Assembly (NCBI GenBank): GCA_944548615.1
Contig: OX155963.1
Location: 21,886,431-21,950,430, forward strand
Length of the DNA: 64,000 nucleotides
From: Micropterix aruncella
Taxonomy: Eukaryota; Arthropoda; Insecta; Lepidoptera; Micropterigidae
Direction of reading: 5' to 3'
The translations under genes were made by a program, and so were the position numbers. The notes beneath the pieces are model-generated. The model was not told the origin of the DNA. It saw nothing but the letters and a program-made list of their open reading frames with translations, and did not search any database. Shown here one piece after another: positions 10,933 through 22,539 of the stretch. Every line of letters begins with the position of its first letter. Positions within the stretch are counted from its first letter, which is position 1.

Positions 10933-11402
10933 CAGTGGTTCCCAATTACTTTTTCCTACGTACCTTTTCAAGAAAGACCTCAAACTCGCATACAGAAATT
11001 GCAGAAATGATAAATATTTCAGAAATGATAAATAAAAAAACATATATTACTATCAAAATACAGTTTAATGACGAAGAAAGTCAGATTAATGTGATAAATA
11101 CATACGTTTTTATTTGCACAACTCTGAAAACTGTGGTTGACGAAAAGGTCAGCTGCAGTCTCATCTCAAGTCTCATCTCGTTTTCGAGTTGAAATCGGTA
11201 ACGATGTTTAGATTTTAAGTTTGTCGTGGCCGGAAATCCACTCTCGCAAAGGTACGTTGTGCAAATTATATTTCAGCAATTGTTGTTTGCGTAATTGTTT
11301 TTTACTGATTCAATTATTTTAGTCAAGAGATTGCCACGCGTACCCCATGATGCAACTTTGCCTACCCCTGGGGGTACGCGTACCACTAATTGGGAAACAC
11401 TT
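10933..11402. mobile_element. hAT-like MITE, 470 bp
   Basis: It begins CAGTGGTTCCCAATTA. The reverse complement of its right end is AAGTGTTTCCCAATTA. The 8-base duplication atcgaatg (10925-10932) / atctaatg (11403-11410) has one mismatch, and the related copy at 6658 carries atctaatg. An 8-bp duplication and this terminus are typical of hAT elements. The interior has short frames only. It carries a palindromic ggtacgcgtacc near its right end. Confidence 0.75.
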
Positions 11403-11410
11403 ATCTAATG

Positions 11411-12332
11411 TATTAATACGATATTGATTTTTTTTAACAAAAAAATAAAATAAAACTGGGAACCGCTGAAATAGCGTATTAACTAATATAAAAAATATCA
11501 TTATTCAAGACACAATTATCGAGAAAATACAAATACGTCAAGGTCGCAGGAATGAAAAACCTTCGTAAGCGGTTTGGTCAGCAGCGCACCTCATCGCTTT
11601 TCAAATAAATCTTTAATAAATATGATAAAGATATCGAAGTACATACCATTTTCAAGGGATAAGAATCACTATCTTCTATAGGTATTGACAATATTCACAT
11701 CGCCACTGCGCAAAATACGCACATACATACTATCATTATATCAGTTTTAGTGGCAGCGACTTTCCAATTATAGACTGATGTCCTTAAAACCGATTGCGAG
11801 AGTAGTACAAGACGACGAAATCAATCGAGTGCAGGCCATAAAGGCGACATAACGCCCCATTTACCCCCCACGTCGAACATTTAATTCGATTAGCTAACTG
11901 CTCCGGCTGGCTCCCGATGGCTCTTAATGATCAATTAGATCCTAAAGCAGACACGTACAATTGCTTCCGGATTGAAGTCTTCTATGCTACACAATGAAAA
12001 TATTGCGACTTTAGCCAAAATCTATTGTACTCATATTATTATTATATCTGTACTATTGTAGTATTATCATTGCCCAAATACACTATGGATTTATAGAGCC
12101 ATATAAATATATTTTATTTGTTTTGAAGACCACATTTTAGGGCAATTTAGTGTTATTAGCTTTTTACTAAAACTTGTACATTTGTAAGCAATCAAGCAAT
12201 CAAGCAAACATAATTGTAATATTAGAGTCCTGTCCACCCTAGAACGGGTTAGTGCCAGTTGGGTGACAGAAACAAATAAGCAAAAGGTCAAGGTTTTGCC
12301 ATTCGGTTCCTGTTATTTTTGTAAGCTAATCA
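11411..12332. other. unassigned sequence
   Basis: Contains one further H-like unit at about 11455-11505, otherwise nothing recognised. Short frames only. Confidence 0.4.
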
Positions 12333-12570
12333 AGTAGTAGTAGTAGACGGAGTGGGGGGCTTGTTTCCAACCCTTGATGTCACCTAGATCTATAAGATCT
12401 TTTGTAACCACCCACTATGTGGTTAGGTCAGTGGTCAGCTAGTAGCCCAGTACTTCTTACCAGTCCAAGTAGATCACTGACCTTCAAGTTTGGCAGATCG
12501 CTAGGTTCGAGAAAGGCTCGTCCCAGTAAACTGTCTTTTAGGGGCGAGGCCTAGGCAGCGACCAACGATG
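12333..12570 (-). mobile_element. LINE 3' end, R1/I-like family L1w
   Basis: The reverse complement of this segment matches 23250-23485 closely (gtttactgggacgagccttt, gatcttatagatct, gacatcaag, ccccccactcc). It ends in tactactactac, so the tail is a short (TAC)n repeat rather than poly-A. The coding remnant corresponds to the last residues after the CCHC motif. Only the 3' end remains. The name L1w is local to this report. Confidence 0.7.
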
Positions 12571-12657
12571 TGAAGCTAATCAATGTTTTATAGTAATTAA
12601 TTCTTAAATAAATAAATTGATTTATAGACACTATGGCAATATGCATTTATATTAAAT

Positions 12658-13315
12658 AATAATAATAATAATAATAAAACGCTTTATAGGTAAGAAAAGG
12701 CGAGTTTATGGACTGCAGGCAAGATTTTAGATTTAACCATTTAATATAATATTGTAAACATTTTTTGCGAGTAGACGCTAAGTTAACCTATATAAACAAT
12801 ATGACAAATATGTACAAAAATAAGAGGAAGAACCAAATTATTGAACTCTTTGTGCGCACAGAATATGCCACACCAAAATAAAGTTACACCTATAAGGAAG
12901 CAAATGTTTGAAAAGAGAAGAATAAGAAGGGGAACGGAATTTATGTGGCAGATTTCAAATGCTCTCTGAGTCTGTTTTTAAAACATGTTATGCTTGTCGC
13001 GGCCTCTCACATTTTTCAGCAAAGCATTCCAAAGACGAGCTTCATGAACGGTGAAAGAAAATGAGAAGGTCAGTGCTGTGACCAGGGATAGCGAGTAGCA
13101 GGTTATCTTTTGATTTCAGAGGGCGTCCATGAGCCGATAGAGCAGTGAATCTGACGGTGAGACAATTAGGAGCGACGCCCTCCAAGATCTTGAAAAGCAT
13201 GCAAAAACCTCTCATGTCTCTTTTCTCACGGGAGTCGACAGCCAGTGAAGCTTATACTCGTGATGTGGTCAAGTTTTCTGAGGCCATGGATATAACGAAT
13301 GCAGACATTTTATGG
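12658..13315 (-). mobile_element. LINE 3' end, CR1/Jockey-like
   Basis: The minus-strand translation contains CIRYIHGLRKLDHITS, EKRDMRGFCMLFKILEG, then after a frameshift SFTVHEARLWNALLKNVRG and FKNRLREHL. This order (CIRYI, ER.D, LFKIL, SF.VR..RLWN.L, FK.RL) is the conserved C-terminal part of CR1, L2 and Jockey-type polyproteins. The 3' tail is an (ATT)n microsatellite at 12658-12680. There is at least one stop and one frameshift. The element is dead and 5'-truncated. Confidence 0.75.
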
Positions 13316-13900
13316 TGGACATAAACAATCTATAAAACATGTAGAAAAATATAAAGTGAATTTGATTTAAAATTAAAACTACGAACCCTCATTTCAACTT
13401 CGGAGGAATGAGGTGGGTTATATTTTAAAATAAACTTCTTTACATCATTTTTGACATATATTATAATGAATCTTATATTATTTATTTGTTCTATAAACTT
13501 TATCTTTTATATTAGGATACTTTATATTAATTCCGTTTCGATCATCATGCTATTTTGATATTTTTAAATATAACTATAAGATTAATTTTATCTTACTTAC
13601 CTGTTTTATTCTTTATTACATTTTCTCTGTTTTATTTTCATTCTATATGGTATGTGCGTACATGTGAAGTAATCATCGCAATACATTGAGTCTATCTTAG
13701 TACGAGTTATGGCCTCGTTAGGCCGATTCTGCAAAGAAAACATTTTTGAAATGTCTTTTATCTATGAATAAATTATTATATTATATATTGTATCTCTTGG
13801 CGCTCAGCATAAAATACGTTCACCTACTCAATGTTGTTTTTGTTATAATTTTAGTAATTTTATATAACTATATCTTATAAGAAATACGCTGAATAGATAT
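13316..13900. other. unassigned AT-rich sequence
   Basis: Nothing recognised. Confidence 0.4.
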
Positions 13901-13902
13901 GG

Positions 13903-14543
13903 CAGATAATGGGATCAGTGCAGTTGAGCCATTATGACCCATGTATTAGGGCTGGCTGAACACAGGTCAACACCCATCCGACAACCTCCAAGCAGAAGTG
14001 TGAGCCCAAGTAGGACTCTGTGCCTGCGGGCCAGTTCCCCTGGTATTCGTAGTTCAAACGCTCCTGGACGGTTTGCGCACGTGCGGCGTAAGCCAATCGA
14101 TTGTGCGCTCCGACAGAGCCGCGGGAGTCTGGAAACGGCTTTGTTTCCTATATAGCGGATGCAGTTGTTTACCTTGTGGCAGGCGCTCTTGAAACGACCA
14201 TTGGGCTACCCAATACCGAGTGAACAGCCGGGCAAAGGATGCCGTGGTCCGCGATAGATTCAGTAGACACCGAATCACCTCTACACAAGGGAGTAACCAG
14301 TCGAGAGGCTGGAGAAATTTGACCATAACTGGTAGCGGGGGCGCTTGGTCTGCCTGCTGGGTTAACTACCCGGTGCCGGGCGGTAAGGGTTGGTCTCTCG
14401 CAGGCTAGTTGGCGGAGCTAGATAGTGGATTGGTATTGTCTAAGTCTTCTACGCTTATCTAACGGCTGAAAGAACGATCCCATATCGTTATACCAGCCTG
14501 GGGTGCCGGGTTCGCCCTTTGTAGTCGACACCGCCCAACCGCT
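13903..14543 (+). mobile_element. family A copy A3, near full length
   Basis: Sense orientation, from taatgggatcagtgcagttg to gtagtcgacaccgccc. With A7 it forms a subgroup marked by cgatatcgttataccagcctgg on one strand (ccaggctggtataacgat on the other). Several frames stay open for 60-90 codons on both strands, but they are not conserved between copies. No convincing target duplication was seen. Confidence 0.75.
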
Positions 14544-15352
14544 TAAACATGGATAAAAAGGAATTAAAATCTCTTTATGATTTTCAGACATCGAATGTTA
14601 AAGTGACTTTCTAAGTACATATGTTGCTGAGCCCTCTAAAAGAGTTAAACATCTTTATTTCTTTAGATTTTCAGTAAAATAAGGTAAAAATATGAGGAAA
14701 AAACTAAAATGCTTTCAATTATTTGATAGCGTTCTTCAACTTACTGGCTTGGGAATACAATTAAATGGGTCACGTTTGGCGACACAACTTTTAAATGGGC
14801 GAGAATCTCAGAGCAGCAAAAGCACGTTCTAACTGACTTTCACTGCGTAATTGTCATAGTATTAAGCAGTTTCTTTCAAAACTATACTTTATCAGCATGA
14901 ACTTTAGATATGTATATAGTCTTAAGGAGGGTCAATGCGGGATTGAAAAAAATATTTGAAGGGTTATTATTTAAAGAAACTGTTTTATGTACCGCTGTTG
15001 AACAAAAATAGTCACAAAAGAGCGTGATAAAGTATCCCCCCCCCCCCCTTCTTTGCTCATATAACGATAAGAAACCTGTTACTATCATAATGAGAAGTTA
15101 GCAAATCTACATACAAACATAAACTATTATTTTCACATAATAACCATATTGTTTACCCCAAAATAGTTCGGACTTGAGTATATCACATGTCACAGACGCA
15201 TTAGACCGGATGCGACATGTTTGCACATGGCTCGAAATGTTATCAGCCTCGTAAGCTCATGTGAATCATCCGGATTAGGTACATATATTAATTGTGTACA
15301 GACGATGGTGTATAATACACAATATGTTCTCCGTTGCGTTATCTATCATGCA
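14544..15352. other. unassigned sequence
   Basis: No gene recognised. There is a run of 13 C at 15036-15048. Confidence 0.45.
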
Positions 15353-15356
15353 TTAA

Positions 15357-16859
15357 GGGCCTGGCCACACGATGCGGTGCGGCGGCGCCTTAGCGGTGCC
15401 GCTGTAGCGTCCTACATACAAATATCCATGTCACACGGTGCGTTCTGGCGTCGCACCGCACGCAAACCGGTAATATTCGCCGGAGCGGCACCGCTCAGTT
15501 GTTAAGTGCAGTCGAAGGAGGGTACATGCTTGCTGTTTCATTTGTTTTCACGTATTTTTGTTGAGTTTTATACGAAGTGTTTAAAATTAATACCAAGGAA
15601 GAAGATATTTGTACTAACGAAGATAAAATATAAGAAGATACCAGTAGGTACGTCAAAGAAGAAATATACTTATTTATTTATTTTTATTTATTTATTTTTA
15701 TTTATTTAAGTCCATAAAAATACATTTAGTTACAAAAACATTCTCTTAGCCTAATATTTCATAATTAATTGAACAGTTTTTCAATTTACTTCCTAACTCG
15801 GAAAGAGATTCAGAAATAATAGTTTGTGGTTTACTACCTCACTAGGAATAAATTGTATCGAGGTGGTACCAACAGAAATCGTATATTGCCTGCCCAAAGA
15901 GCATTATATATCCGCTTTTAGGTTTATTTTATTATATTTTTTTTTATAACTTTATATTGTAATGGTATTTACATTTAATTATTACTTTTTTCTAAAATTT
16001 TAAAATTTTGAAGAGACCAAATTTAACGGAAGGTAGTTCAAATATTCATAAATAAATATTCTTACATCTAATATAATACAAACATACATAGATACGATAA
16101 TCGCATAAACTTTACATGAATTTATATTAAAAGTATATATAAATAAAAATTATTATAAATAAGTACATACAGATAATATGATAATTTAAATTTTAAAATA
16201 TATTGTTATGATAATACGAGAATATATTTACATATGCAAAAGTGCCTTGATAACTATTTATCAAAGAAAATGACAATTTGCAATGCCATTTTTTATATAA
16301 TATAGAAGTTAATTAAGACTGTTCTACAATACAATACAATATAGCCGTAAATTTGCATAATATATATAAATAGAAATAAACTTGTTCATATACTTGCTCT
16401 CCTATATCTCCCAATGAACACCATCCTATCTCCACGAGCTTCTTGAACCACTAAGTTCCCACGGTCTCGTACTTCGGTCAGCCTCTGACAGTTTATTAAA
16501 AATTCCGTGTCATAATAGTGATTTCTATTCCTATTCCTTCTGTGTCCATGGTGCAAGACTCTGGAATGATCTCCCAGCAAATATACGAAACTCGCCTTCT
16601 TTACCATCGTTTAAGACTCACCTTAAGGATTACTACCTTTCTAAGAAGTAACCAGTTCTTCCCTTTCTCTCCTTTTCCTCTCCCAATTTCCTCTCCTCGG
16701 GCATTATTAGTTTTAAATTCTTCCACTTGTCTGTATGTTATGTAATAATCTTTATTTTCACAATGCGCGCATGTACCACTGTGTTTAGGTTAGTTGTAAG
16801 ACATCGCCATGTGGCAATAAGCTCGCCTTTTTGTATCCTAATTAAGTGCAAATAAAGAG

Positions 16860-16893
<34 letters not shown>

Positions 16894-17044
16894 TGGCATT
16901 GACTACTTCATTTCACTAGTTAACTACAACACTATTCGCCCACTGCGGCGTCATAGTAACGTTGCGGCGCCGCACCGTGCACTGTACGTGTGTATACAGT
17001 GAATTTTTTGCGGTGCGGCGTCGCGCCGCATCGTGTGGACCGGC
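15357..17044. mobile_element. TTAA-flanked GC-ended transposon, 1.7 kb
   Basis: TTAA occurs at 15353-15356 and 17045-17048. The left end gggcctggccacacgatgcg and the reverse complement of the right end, gccggtccacacgatgcggc, are clear inverted repeats, with GC-rich subterminal sequence of the gcggtgcggcgg type on both sides. The centre is AT-rich and contains a LINE tail (16385-16892). No transposase is seen. The TTAA duplication suggests piggyBac-like mobilisation. Confidence 0.7.
16385..16892 (+). mobile_element. LINE 3' end with (TTA)n tail, nested
   Basis: The plus-strand translation near 16535-16650 reads VHGARLWNDLPANIRNSPSL with a frame change, then FKTHLKDYYL. This is the RLWN.LP / FK..L C-terminus of CR1/L2/Jockey-like LINEs. 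The 3' end is aataaagagtttattatta followed by (TTA)n to 16892. It lies inside the TTAA-flanked element and is truncated and frameshifted. Confidence 0.7.
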
Positions 17045-17048
17045 TTAA

Positions 17049-17510
17049 GTCAATCAATTGATAACACAGTATGCATCGTTAATTAAAACCTTTTAACTTT
17101 ACCTTTCCAAGGTAAATTAAATACTCTTTCCCCAATGGATGAATTATGAACATGTGTATATGGATCAAAAAATTGAGTTTTTTTTTGTGTAAAGCGAAGA
17201 AACGGGTGAAATATTATTAAAAAACTATAAAATAAACTCGTTCATAACTGGCTGATTCAACTGTACCTTTTTTTATTATTTTTTTATTCAGAGAAAAAAT
17301 ACATTTTTTTAAATATTAAGATCTTGTCAAACTGGTATACAGTTTGTTGGCGAGACAAACTCTTATTTTTCTGATACAACCTAATTTTGTGATACAAAAA
17401 GACATTAATAATATAAAAACAATGCACAGCAGTATTACTACTGGTCTTACTACAGGCTTAAATTAGGCCAGTATTACTACAAGCTTAAATTATAGAAACG
17501 TATAACAAAT
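17049..17510. other. unassigned AT-rich sequence
   Basis: Nothing recognised apart from a local repeat of ctactggtcttactacaggc and a variant near 17430-17490. Confidence 0.4.
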
Positions 17511-17803
17511 TTACTTATGACCACTAATTTCACTATAAACGTCCAAAAGGTAGCTTTTTAATCTCTTTTTAAACATCTGTTTGCTCACGCTTACACAGTC
17601 TTCCTTAGATACAATAGAATTAAAGATTCTCGGAATGAGGTACTTCAACGTCCTTTCACCATAGTAGTTGTTCGCTCTTGGTTCTTCAAATCTTTTACGG
17701 ACTTTTTCTCTAACATTCCTATTGTACTGTATTGGTATTTTAAATTCTGAATTTCTAAAATGCTCCATTGCTAGTAAATACGTCATTTTTTCATGTTCCT
17801 ATT
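17511..17803 (-). pseudogene. LINE C-terminal remnant
   Basis: A 91-residue minus-strand frame contains PRANNYYGERTLKYLIPRIF and SVSKQMFKKRLKSYLLD. PR...YG.R...Y..PR..N followed by FK..LK.YLL is the usual pattern at the C-terminus of insect Jockey/CR1-type LINE polyproteins. An upstream stop at about 17804 ends the frame. The reverse transcriptase is not present. Alternatively it could be a short host exon, but the motif order argues against that. Confidence 0.55.
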
Positions 17804-18142
17804 AAAGATGTGTCAGAAAATATGCAAATAGAGTTGATGAATCTGCAGTGCATTACGGAAGTTAAAGAAAAATACAATTTGAGGATTTTCAAATTTATTC
17901 GAAACACGTTCATGAAAATTATTCATGAAAATGATTATTAAAAATAGTACGAGGATTGCCACGACAAAAATTAAACCATATCAACAATATTGAAAAAACT
18001 TACAGGTTTAAATAGTTTTACACGTACCTACGTTGTGACTCTGTACTTACATTTATTATATTTAATATGAATAAATACTATCGTCATAAATAAACTTATT
18101 GTGTGTATTATTTCTTATAAATATAATTTAAAATAATAAATA
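17804..18142. other. unassigned AT-rich sequence
   Basis: Nothing recognised. Confidence 0.4.
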
Positions 18143-18480
18143 AACTAATAGTTTAAAAAAACACTAAAAACACGCTTTTATAAATGCACGTAAAAACCAC
18201 ACCATCAGACCTTGAAATCTAAACGTGGTCAAAGTTTATTCCAAGACTTTTCTAACAAGTCCACAGCTATGATACGATGTTCCATCATGAAGTTCCAGTT
18301 CATATCTTCCGACTCCATCATCAGATCATTTCGACAGTAACGTATTATTGTATTGTCATCAGAACTACATACAGCTGCCAATTTTCATGGCGCTACGATC
18401 CTTGGAAGATGGTTAAATTAGTTACCTTAGATTCCATTACATAGTTACATACAGGTCGACCTAATAAAAGCGTGTTAAAA
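18143..18480 (-). mobile_element. repeat D, copy 1
   Basis: Reverse-complement match over most of its length to 27531-27926 (ccatcatgaagttccagttc, ccattacatagttacatac, caggtcgacctaataaaagc). The two ends carry AACACGCTTTTAT and its reverse complement, so it is a TIR-bearing non-autonomous element. No ORF. Confidence 0.75.
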
Positions 18481-18511
18481 TATACCACCGCATTGCAAAG
18501 GAGGTTTTTGA

Positions 18512-18532
18512 CCCCCCCCCCCCCCCCCCCCC
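18512..18532 (+). repeat. poly-C run, 21 bases
   Basis: Uninterrupted C homopolymer following the D repeat. It is the longest of six C/G runs in the window. Confidence 0.9.
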
Positions 18533-18696
18533 TCCGCGGCATGTTTGTTTTCAAAAGACGTGTTGGGTGCGACTATGTTGCCCTTGAGCCGATAAGATGA
18601 CATACATACACAAGATCGCCTGCTTATCTGATCTGATGTATGATTACTCCATCGCTGGGTGTGAGCTTCCTAGAGGGACTGAAGTCAAGGACTTGG

Positions 18697-19327
18697 AATC
18701 TAATGGGCCTAGTGCAGTTGAGCCATTATGACCCATGTGTTCGGGTCGGTCGAAGTCAAAGGTCAACACCCATCCGGCAGCCTTTGGAGGCTGCCGGATG
18801 GGTGTTGTAGTGCAAGCCCGGGTATGGCTCTGTGCCTGCGGGCTAGTTTCCTTGGAAATTGTAGTTCGGGTTCGCTCCTGGGCGGTTTGCGCACCGTGCG
18901 GCGTTAACCAATCGACTGTGCGCTACGACAGATAGCCGGGGGAGTCTGGAAACGGCTTTGTTTCAGCGCGGGGTCGGTTGTTTACCTTGTGGCAGCCGCT
19001 CTTGAAACGACCATTGGGCTACCCGCTACCGGGTGAAGAGCCGGGAAAAGGACGCCGTGGTCCGCGATAGACAGGAGCCATCACCAGACAGGAGGCCGGA
19101 GAAATCTGACCGTAACTGGAAGTAAGGGCGCGAGTGTTCAGCCCGCAGGGTGAATACCCGGTTTCTCTCAGTAAGGGCGTTGACTTCTTACGGGCGAGTG
19201 GCGTAACTAAACGTGGACTGTTTTCGTCCCAAGTCTTCTATGCTCACCTCACGGGAGACAGAGCGATCAAATAACGATAAAACTTCCTGAGGTGACGGGT
19301 TGGCCCGTTGTAGTTGACAGCTCCAGT
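18697..19327 (+). mobile_element. family A copy A4, full length
   Basis: The 631-base element runs from aatctaatgggcctagtgca to gtagttgacagctccagt. A 17-base target duplication with one mismatch flanks it: tgaagtcaaggacttgg (18680-18696) and tgaagtcaatgacttgg (19328-19344). Near its 5' end a 20-base segment has been copied in inverted orientation (18764-18807), forming a perfect palindrome not present in other copies. No coding potential is evident. Confidence 0.85.
18764..18807. repeat. 20-bp perfect palindrome in A4
   Basis: caacacccatccggcagcct (18764-18783) and aggctgccggatgggtgttg (18788-18807) are exact reverse complements around ttgg. In the other A copies the second arm position holds ordinary sequence (ctccacgcatgaag or similar). 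Confidence 0.9.
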
Positions 19328-19344
19328 TGAAGTCAATGACTTGG

Positions 19345-21730
19345 GAGTTTTTTCCGACACCCAGTTAAACTTCATGGAACGCAATTTGCAATTATCTATA
19401 ACTTCTTTCAAGCTTCAAGGGTTTGTGGGCAATCCAAACAATTGCTCGACCGCGCGATCTTTTCGCGGAGCCGATGTCGCGCACTAACCATACGAGGTGG
19501 AATTTGTTGGCTCGTACTTTGCGGCGTTTAAATGACATTAACTCGATGGCGCTAGATTTCCATATTTTTATCTCCAGCCCTCATCTGTTTAAATTACAGG
19601 CAATTAATTATTTATTCTTATATGATAGGCAGTATTTTACGCTGCATTCTATTTGTATAGTTACTATTGATAACTTTATTAATTTAACTTTTAATGCATT
19701 GTTTTTTCTGTAATGTTGATTGTAATAAGTAAATAATCGAATGAAAAAGATACAATAAATTGACCATTGAACCAAAAAAGTTTCAAGATCACGCAGTGGC
19801 AGACAATGCTGGCGGCAGCTCGGTCAAAGAGTGACAAGGTCGTAATTGCCAAGTCACCGCGACAGTTTCGAGATAGTAAAAGATATAGTTTGGTAGTTTA
19901 AATTATAAAAACTTACCTGGTTTTCGTCTAACCCGCCACAAAACAGGCGGGGCGGGGTTACCCGTTGGCGTTGCCAGCTTGCCGGTTTTCGATCCTGAAA
20001 CAAAAAATATTTTTTTTTAATAAAGGCCGATAAGGCTAAGACTTCCATTCCCATTCAAATTGTCTAGAATCTTACTTCATCATGCCATCTATATACGGAA
20101 AACTATCATAGATCTTATTATTTAAATATATATCGTATTATTCAACCACTTTATTTTCGGTGGGTAGTTTTAATGCGGACAAATGACAAACGTTCATTTC
20201 TCATTCCGCTCTAACGTATGGTTTTGTTTCATTCATATGAAAATTTAGTTGTTTATATGATTCATATACAAGGTATAAATATAAAAAAAATATATCACAA
20301 ACTATAAACTAATAATACCGTCGTGTGCCTTCTTTGCTCCAAATCTACGAGTTGATTTAGTTTATTAAGATTATCTTGAAATATAAATAGCCTGAAAATA
20401 TTCAAATTCATTTACCGCTTAGATGAATACCTTACTTACCGCCATAATGAATACCTTATTCGTCATATTTATTTTTGTTATATATACGTCTTCTGTTTTA
20501 CATATTTTTTTGAATTTTGGAGTAAAGTAACTTCTTTGGTGGGGGTAACTACTAAAACTATCTAAAGTAACTACATTGCTCCATTAAATTATTACTGTAG
20601 TGACAGTGAGATAATCGATCATCTAACCGAAGAAACTGTTATATAGTATCGACTATTATTAGTAAATCAGGTATATTTTAAAATTAAAAATACAGAGTTT
20701 TAATAAAAAGCCTTATTTAATAATAAAAAAAGTATAGATTAAGGGAAGCTTTATAAAATATTTAGAAAATTTAGTAAGATATACAATTTAACAACTGGCA
20801 CATCCCTAACAGATCCTTAGAAGTAGGCACAATAGCAATTAGGGCACAATAGGTACCTATGAAAATAATAATTGGAAACCGTAAAATATTTGATTTTGGC
20901 CCCACAAATTAGCAAACTCTCGAATTTCAATTACACCAGGTTTGGATTTTATTTTCGTTTTCTTTATTGGCTGCAGAATATCCATCCATGAGTAATGCAG
21001 ATGGTCAGGCTTTGCCGGCCATTTTCAAGCCTTCAACGATATAATCGTGGCCGAAATAATTGCTCCTGATTGGTTGTTTGTTTTGCCAGGAAATTTCCTT
21101 CTTTCAAAAAAAAAAAACTTGTATTCCTATATTTTTGGGACGTAAGATTTTGTAGTTATTGTTACATTGATTTCTCCAGCGGGTTCTATATTTTTCGGGG
21201 TATTTCTTAAACAGAATTTTAACAAAAAAATACTATGGAGGGGTAAATTTGCCCCAGATTATATTTGTATTAATAATGTATGTGGAACAAAATAACCCCA
21301 AATTGGTGCAAACAAACCCCAATAATAGGAAACCGTCAGAGTCTGGTCAATATGCATAATTTCAATGTAAGCATTTGTTAACTTATCAACAGCAATCTAT
21401 GGCATAAATAAGTACTATACTTACCACCATAGAATTAATCCAACTAGAGAAATCTTATAATTTTTCGGGGCATCCATCGATGACCAATTCCAGAGAAAAA
21501 GGATCGGTAAGACTAATAGGTAAGAATAAGAGAAAAAAGTAGAAGAAACTATATACGTTTGTTGCCAGTAGTATGAAGTGTATAAACACATTTAATGAAT
21601 TCGTTTTTCTGTACTGGCCAATTAATTATTGTCAGTCAAAACGAAAACCGATGTTGGCGCAAAGTATGTCCTTCTGGGGCAAAGTAACCCTACACGACGG
21701 TAGTCAAAATAGCTGCATTAACACACACTT
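19345..21730. other. unassigned sequence
   Basis: No gene recognised. 20155-20262 (ggtagttttaatgcggacaa, cattccgctctaacgta) matches the 150-bp inverted repeat ends at 50507 and 52740. The rest holds only short frames. Confidence 0.45.
20155..20262 (+). repeat. solo end of the 150-bp inverted-repeat family
   Basis: Matches 52745-52850 in the same orientation (tgcggaaaaatgacaacg; cattccgctctgacgtactg), diverged. Confidence 0.5.
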
Positions 21731-21734
21731 CTAA

Positions 21735-22035
21735 ATTGGTTCAAGCGGCTACAAGTAATGGTGTAATAATGATACGGAAAATATATAATACATAGATGAA
21801 CCATGAAAGCATTACACTTATTTTTTGTTGGGAAATCGTGTAAAAAGAGGACGATATTAGAAGTATTTAGGAGAGCATTATTGTAACATATTTTTTTAAA
21901 TGAAATGAACTAAAAAAATATTGTAGAGTAACATAAAACTTCATTTCCTGTGTATTTATATTACTATTTTTTAGGTATTTTGTTGCTCAATAAGAATAGC
22001 ATATATGTATAAGAAACAGGTGAGTTTTGTTGGGC
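21735..22035. repeat. R3 3' part plus adjacent extension
   Basis: gcattacacttattttttgt, then gggaaatcgtgtaaaaagag, match R3. The following 180 bases (gacgatattagaagtattta, tgtagagtaacataaaac, ataagaaacaggtgagt) match 25617-25800, so the shared unit extends beyond the ACACGACTGCC end. Confidence 0.65.
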
Positions 22036-22464
22036 AGTCCTTGTAAAAATACACCTTTTTAGGATACGATCAAGATATAAACACTTTACGTAATGTCATT
22101 AATCGGCGTAGTCCTGCAACCTTCAAAGATTTTAGAGCTCACAGGCTTTTACCATATTTAATTAATTTGTGTCTGCTATAAAATCGTATCACGAGACGGA
22201 ATTAACGCCAATCCATTACGACCAAAGAGATAAGGTGATAAGGAAGTCCGCCTTCAAGTACCTACCTACCTATCGAGAACATGACTTTGTTTAACAATCA
22301 ACCAACCCGGAAAGCTATTCTATTCGTTAGTTTTTTCAATAGAAAATAGCGGAAGTTTTGCATTATCAGCCATTTTAATTTAGCATAGGACGATGGTCGC
22401 AAAATTACATTTTATTTTTCGATCATCTGCGTCGTATAGGTACGTAATAGCTATTTATTTATTT
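22036..22464. other. unassigned sequence
   Basis: Nothing recognised. Confidence 0.4.
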
Positions 22465-22522
22465 ATTTAATCATTTCGAAAAACTTAGAGCGCACACAAT
22501 ATTCTAGCGTATGATACATACC
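22465..22522 (+). repeat. left member of a 55-bp direct repeat flanking the LINE
   Basis: tttaatcatttcgaaaaact, agagcgcacacaat and ctagcgtatgatac recur at 23663-23717 in the same orientation, on the other side of the LINE fragment. Confidence 0.7.
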
Positions 22523-22539
22523 TATACAGAATAAAGAAA

